The notes below the pieces were generated by a model that saw nothing but the letters and a program-made list of their open reading frames with translations, was not told the DNA's origin and did no database searches. A stretch of 7,854 nucleotides of DNA from an uncultured Pseudomonadales bacterium (GTDB taxonomy: Bacteria; Pseudomonadota; Gammaproteobacteria; Pseudomonadales; Pseudohongiellaceae). Shown here in pieces: positions 5,137-7,854 of the stretch. The stretch is from the NCBI GenBank assembly GCA_938082955.1, contig CALKDE010000272.1, positions 1-7,854 of the forward strand, written 5' to 3'. Each line of letters opens with the position of its first letter. The first letter of the stretch is position 1. The translations under genes and the position numbers were made by a program.

Positions 5137-6360
5137 TTAAATTTCCAACAGCAGTCGTGTCGGATCTTCTAGTAATTCTTTGACAGTAACCAAGAACTGA
5201 ACCGCCTCTTTACCGTCGATCATTCTGTGATCGTAGGAGAGCGCCAGATACATCATTGGCAGTACTACTACCTCACCGGAGACCGCCATTGGACGCTCTT
5301 GAATTTTGTGCATACCCAAGATAGCAGTTTGGGGTGGGTTTAAGATTGGTGTCGATAACAACGAACCGAATACGCCACCGTTTGAGATAGTAAAGGTGCC
5401 ACCTATCATTTCATCAATGGAAAGCTTTCCATCCCTAGCTTTTAATCCGAAATTTCTAATCTCTTTTTCTACCTGCGCCAAACCCATGGAATCTACGTTG
5501 CGCAGAACTGGCACGACTAAGCCGCGTGGCGAGGAAACCGCCACACCGATATCTTGATAGCCGTGATAAACAACATCCGCTCCATCCAGAGACGCGTTTA
5601 CGGCAGGGTAACGTTTCAATGCTTCAGTACAGGCACGAACAAAAAATGACATGAATCCAAGGCGTGTTCCATCGTGTGCCTTTTCGAATTCTTCCTTGTA
5701 ACGATTACGAATATCCATTACAGGTTTCATATTCACTTCGTTAAATGTTGTTAGCATCGCGGTGGACTGGCTAGCATGAAGTAATCGCTCTGCGACCTTC
5801 GCGCGCAGTCTACTCATAGGTACACGCTCTTCAAGCCGCCCTTCAATAGAAACACCGATATTAGCTGGAGCAATCGCTGTGCTGACAGCGGTCTTTGCCG
5901 CTGAACCAGACTCCAGTTTGGTCAGGATGTCTTCTTTGGTGATTCTGCCACCCTTACCACTACCCGCGATCGAGGTGGCATCTAGATTGTTCTCTTCTAT
6001 GAGCTTCTTCGCTGCCGGACTGATCATCGCCTCAGTTTCATTCGAGCCTGCCCCTGCTTGTGCGATAGGCAGTTCCTCGACTTCACGCTCTACTTTAGAT
6101 GCAACAGCTGCCTTGTTGCCATCATTTTCTACTACGCTTCCGATCGCCTGATTGCTAACGATGGTTTCCCCAGCGTCTTTTAAGATTTCTTTTAACGTGC
6201 CATCAGTTGGTGAAACAACTTCAATGACTACCTTGTCTGTCTCGATATCTACGAGTAGTTCATCGCGCGCAACTGTATCGCCTACATTTTTATACCAAGT
6301 AGCCACCGTTCCGTCGGGTACTGATTCAGGTAATGTTGGGGCCTTAATTTCAATAGTCAT
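5137..6360 (-). CDS. sucB: Dihydrolipoyllysine-residue succinyltransferase (E2 of the 2-oxoglutarate dehydrogenase complex)
   Basis: This is the core of the complex: it takes the succinyl group from SucA on its lipoyl arm and transfers it to CoA. The 407 residues (E. coli 405) show an N-terminal lipoyl domain (about 2-77) with the lipoylated Lys43 in ETDKVVIEV, an Ala/Glu-rich linker, a peripheral-subunit-binding domain (about 113-149, SPAAKKLIEEN then GKGGRITKEDIL), a second linker, and the acyltransferase domain (about 175-407) with catalytic His378 and Asp382 in DHRMIDG. There is a single lipoyl domain, as expected for E2o. The ATG at 6360 has AAGGA (6371-6367) six bases upstream and gives the conserved IEIKAPTLPES start. 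It lies 39 nt after sucA and 79 nt before lpd. Confidence 0.98.
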   Translation of the reverse strand: MTIEIKAPTLPESVPDGTVATWYKNVGDTVARDELLVDIETDKVVIEVVSPTDGTLKEILKDAGETIVSNQAIGSVVENDGNKAAVASKVEREVEELPIAQAGAGSNETEAMISPAAKKLIEENNLDATSIAGSGKGGRITKEDILTKLESGSAAKTAVSTAIAPANIGVSIEGRLEERVPMSRLRAKVAERLLHASQSTAMLTTFNEVNMKPVMDIRNRYKEEFEKAHDGTRLGFMSFFVRACTEALKRYPAVNASLDGADVVYHGYQDIGVAVSSPRGLVVPVLRNVDSMGLAQVEKEIRNFGLKARDGKLSIDEMIGGTFTISNGGVFGSLLSTPILNPPQTAILGMHKIQERPMAVSGEVVVLPMMYLALSYDHRMIDGKEAVQFLVTVKELLEDPTRLLLEI

Positions 6361-6399
6361 GGTTAGTCCTTGCTAGACTTTTTATAGTGTACGAACACG

Positions 6400-7854
6400 C
6401 TAGCTTAATGCTTGATCGATAAATTTATTTAGCTGACTTAAATGCAACGCAGGATAACCGGCTGCCGCTGCGGCTGATGCTTCTCTGCCTACATACTCGA
6501 GGTAGACGGAAGGGAAATGCTCTTGAATCGGACGCCTCAAGTGGTGCTGACTTGAATACCAGGCGCCTTGGTTCATAGGTTCTTCCTGACACCATGCAAT
6601 CGATGTCAGGTTTTTATACTGAAGAAGGCACTTTGTGAAATCTGCCTGCGGAAACGGGTATAGCTGCTCGAGTCGAATAATCGCTATATCATCTATCTCT
6701 CGCTCGCGTCGTGCAGCGCGCAAATCGTAGTAGACCTTTCCGCTACACACTATAAGTTTGCGAACTTTCTCTGCGTCGAAATCGTCTGTTTCATCGAGCA
6801 CAACTTGAAAGCTTCCCTCTGCCATATCCTGCAATGATGAAATGGTTTCTTTATGCCGCAACAAGCTCTTTGGCGACATCACAATCAAAGGTTTGCGCAG
6901 GGGGCATAGCACTTGCTTTCTTAACATGTGAAAAACTTGCGCGGAGGTAGTCGGCAAACATACCTGAATGTTATGTTCGGCACACAGCTGCAGAAATCGC
7001 TCCAGCCGCGCAGAAGAATGTTCGGGCCCCTGCCCTTCATAGCCATGTGGCAGCAATAACGTTAAACCGCAGAGTCGCTGCCACTTATGCTCTCCACTTG
7101 TAATAAATTGGTCAATGACGACTTGTGCCGAGTTCGCAAAGTCACCAAATTGCGCTTCCCAAACCACTAACGAGTTAGGCATAGTCGTAGCATAGCCATA
7201 CTCGAAGGCAAGCACTGCCACTTCTGAAAGAAGCGAATCGTAGATTAAGAACCCATTCTCCTCTTCTATAAGACTCTGCAGCGGTATATGGGTATCGCCT
7301 GTCTTTTGATCAAACAGAACGGCATGTCGATGTGAAAAAGTGCCACGCCCCACATCTTGGCCGGTGATACGAATCTTGTTGCCGCTGGTTAGAATGCTTC
7401 CGTAAGCTAGAGTCTCTGCAAAACCCCAGTCCACAGGTATCTCGCCGGCTGCCATTTTAGCGCGATCATTCATAACGCGCTCAACCTGCCGCTGCAATGT
7501 AAAATCTTTTGGTATTTCAGCGAGCTTCTTGGCGATAGCCTGTAAGCTCTTTAACGACATCGACGTATTGTAAAACGGGCTCCATTCGTGACCTATGTAG
7601 GGACTCCAGTCGACGAATAATTCTATAGAGGGTTCTTTAACTAAGCTCTTCGCTACGTGCTCGCCTGTATCCAAGGCAGTACGATAGCTCGAGTTTATAG
7701 AATCGGCTTCTTCAATACAGAGAACATTTTCTGCGGCAAGACGTTCTGCATACAGCACGCGAGTCGACTTATGCTGCTTGATGGCGGAGTACATCAGTGG
7801 CTGAGTAGACGACGGCTCATCGGTTTCATTGTGACCTCGACGGCGGTAACAGAT
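6400..7854 (-). CDS. sucA: 2-oxoglutarate dehydrogenase E1 component, C-terminal half (partial at window edge)
   Basis: The thiamine-diphosphate E1o decarboxylates 2-oxoglutarate and succinylates the SucB lipoyl group. The frame is open from the right edge (first full codon at 7854) through 484 codons to TAG at 6402-6400. The family is about 930-940 residues, so half the gene lies outside; the Met codon at 7794 is internal, not a start, because GHNETDEPSSTQPLMY continues across it. Other landmarks in fragment numbering are DWGFAETLAY (142-151), opening the pyrimidine-binding transketolase domain, GQDVGRGTFSHRHAV (165-179), WEAQFGDFAN (232-241), LLPHGYEGQGPEHSSARLER (267-286), VMSPKSLLRH (325-334), and the C-terminal domain with CSGKVYYDL (370-378) and WCQEEPMNQGAW (421-432). 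The missing N-terminal part would hold the diphosphate-binding site. It is the most upstream gene seen here; in relatives sdhCDAB precedes it. Confidence 0.98.
   Translation of the reverse strand: MCYRRRGHNETDEPSSTQPLMYSAIKQHKSTRVLYAERLAAENVLCIEEADSINSSYRTALDTGEHVAKSLVKEPSIELFVDWSPYIGHEWSPFYNTSMSLKSLQAIAKKLAEIPKDFTLQRQVERVMNDRAKMAAGEIPVDWGFAETLAYGSILTSGNKIRITGQDVGRGTFSHRHAVLFDQKTGDTHIPLQSLIEEENGFLIYDSLLSEVAVLAFEYGYATTMPNSLVVWEAQFGDFANSAQVVIDQFITSGEHKWQRLCGLTLLLPHGYEGQGPEHSSARLERFLQLCAEHNIQVCLPTTSAQVFHMLRKQVLCPLRKPLIVMSPKSLLRHKETISSLQDMAEGSFQVVLDETDDFDAEKVRKLIVCSGKVYYDLRAARREREIDDIAIIRLEQLYPFPQADFTKCLLQYKNLTSIAWCQEEPMNQGAWYSSQHHLRRPIQEHFPSVYLEYVGREASAAAAAGYPALHLSQLNKFIDQALS

Noticed and set aside
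6379..6388. Internal promoter with TATAAA in the sucA-sucB gap
   Set aside because: The -10-like TATAAA has no acceptable -35 at 16-18 bp, and the genes are spaced as in a single operon.
7792..7794. ATG at 7794 as the start of a 464-residue protein
   Set aside because: The frame remains open to the window edge and the upstream codons encode the conserved SucA segment around GHNE.DEPS.TQPLMY, so this Met is internal.

Overview
The window is part of a gammaproteobacterial chromosome. Every gene I can support lies on the minus strand, so transcription runs from right to left. From 7854 down to 1516 it holds the end of a TCA-cycle operon in the order sucA (C-terminal half, entering from the right edge), sucB, lpd, sucC, sucD. 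Having the lpd gene between sucB and sucC is the arrangement known from Pseudomonas and related non-enteric gammaproteobacteria. In E. coli, lpdA sits with aceEF and sucCD directly follows sucAB. Together with the roughly balanced base composition, this suggests a Pseudomonas-like or marine (Cellvibrionales/Oceanospirillales-type) gammaproteobacterium; the exact group is inference.

These five proteins carry out two consecutive TCA steps. SucA (E1o), SucB (E2o) and Lpd (E3) form the 2-oxoglutarate dehydrogenase complex, giving succinyl-CoA and NADH. SucC and SucD form succinyl-CoA synthetase, giving succinate and a nucleoside triphosphate. All catalytic motifs I looked for are intact. The gaps are short (39, 79 and 51 nt, then a 4-nt overlap between sucC and sucD), as expected for one transcript.

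Positions 1039-1515 are a 477-nt intergenic stretch with no gene I can support but many inverted repeats: a hairpin overlapping the sucD stop codon, a nested inverted repeat in the sucD 3' region, a candidate sigma-70 promoter, and further repeats in the probable leader of the next operon. I see no strong Rho-independent terminator.

From 1038 to 1 a second operon begins: a secreted coiled-coil DUF3450 protein, then, with a 4-nt ATGA overlap, the N-terminus of a protein that looks like the periplasmic part of a TtpC-type MotA/TolQ/ExbB proton-channel protein, cut by the left edge. In many marine gammaproteobacteria these two genes are followed by exbB2, exbD2, tonB2 and a TPR gene, a TonB-dependent energy-transduction system. 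Those later genes lie outside the window.

Most of the window is conserved central metabolism. The less ordinary material is the repeat-rich intergenic region and the poorly characterised DUF3450/TtpC pair.
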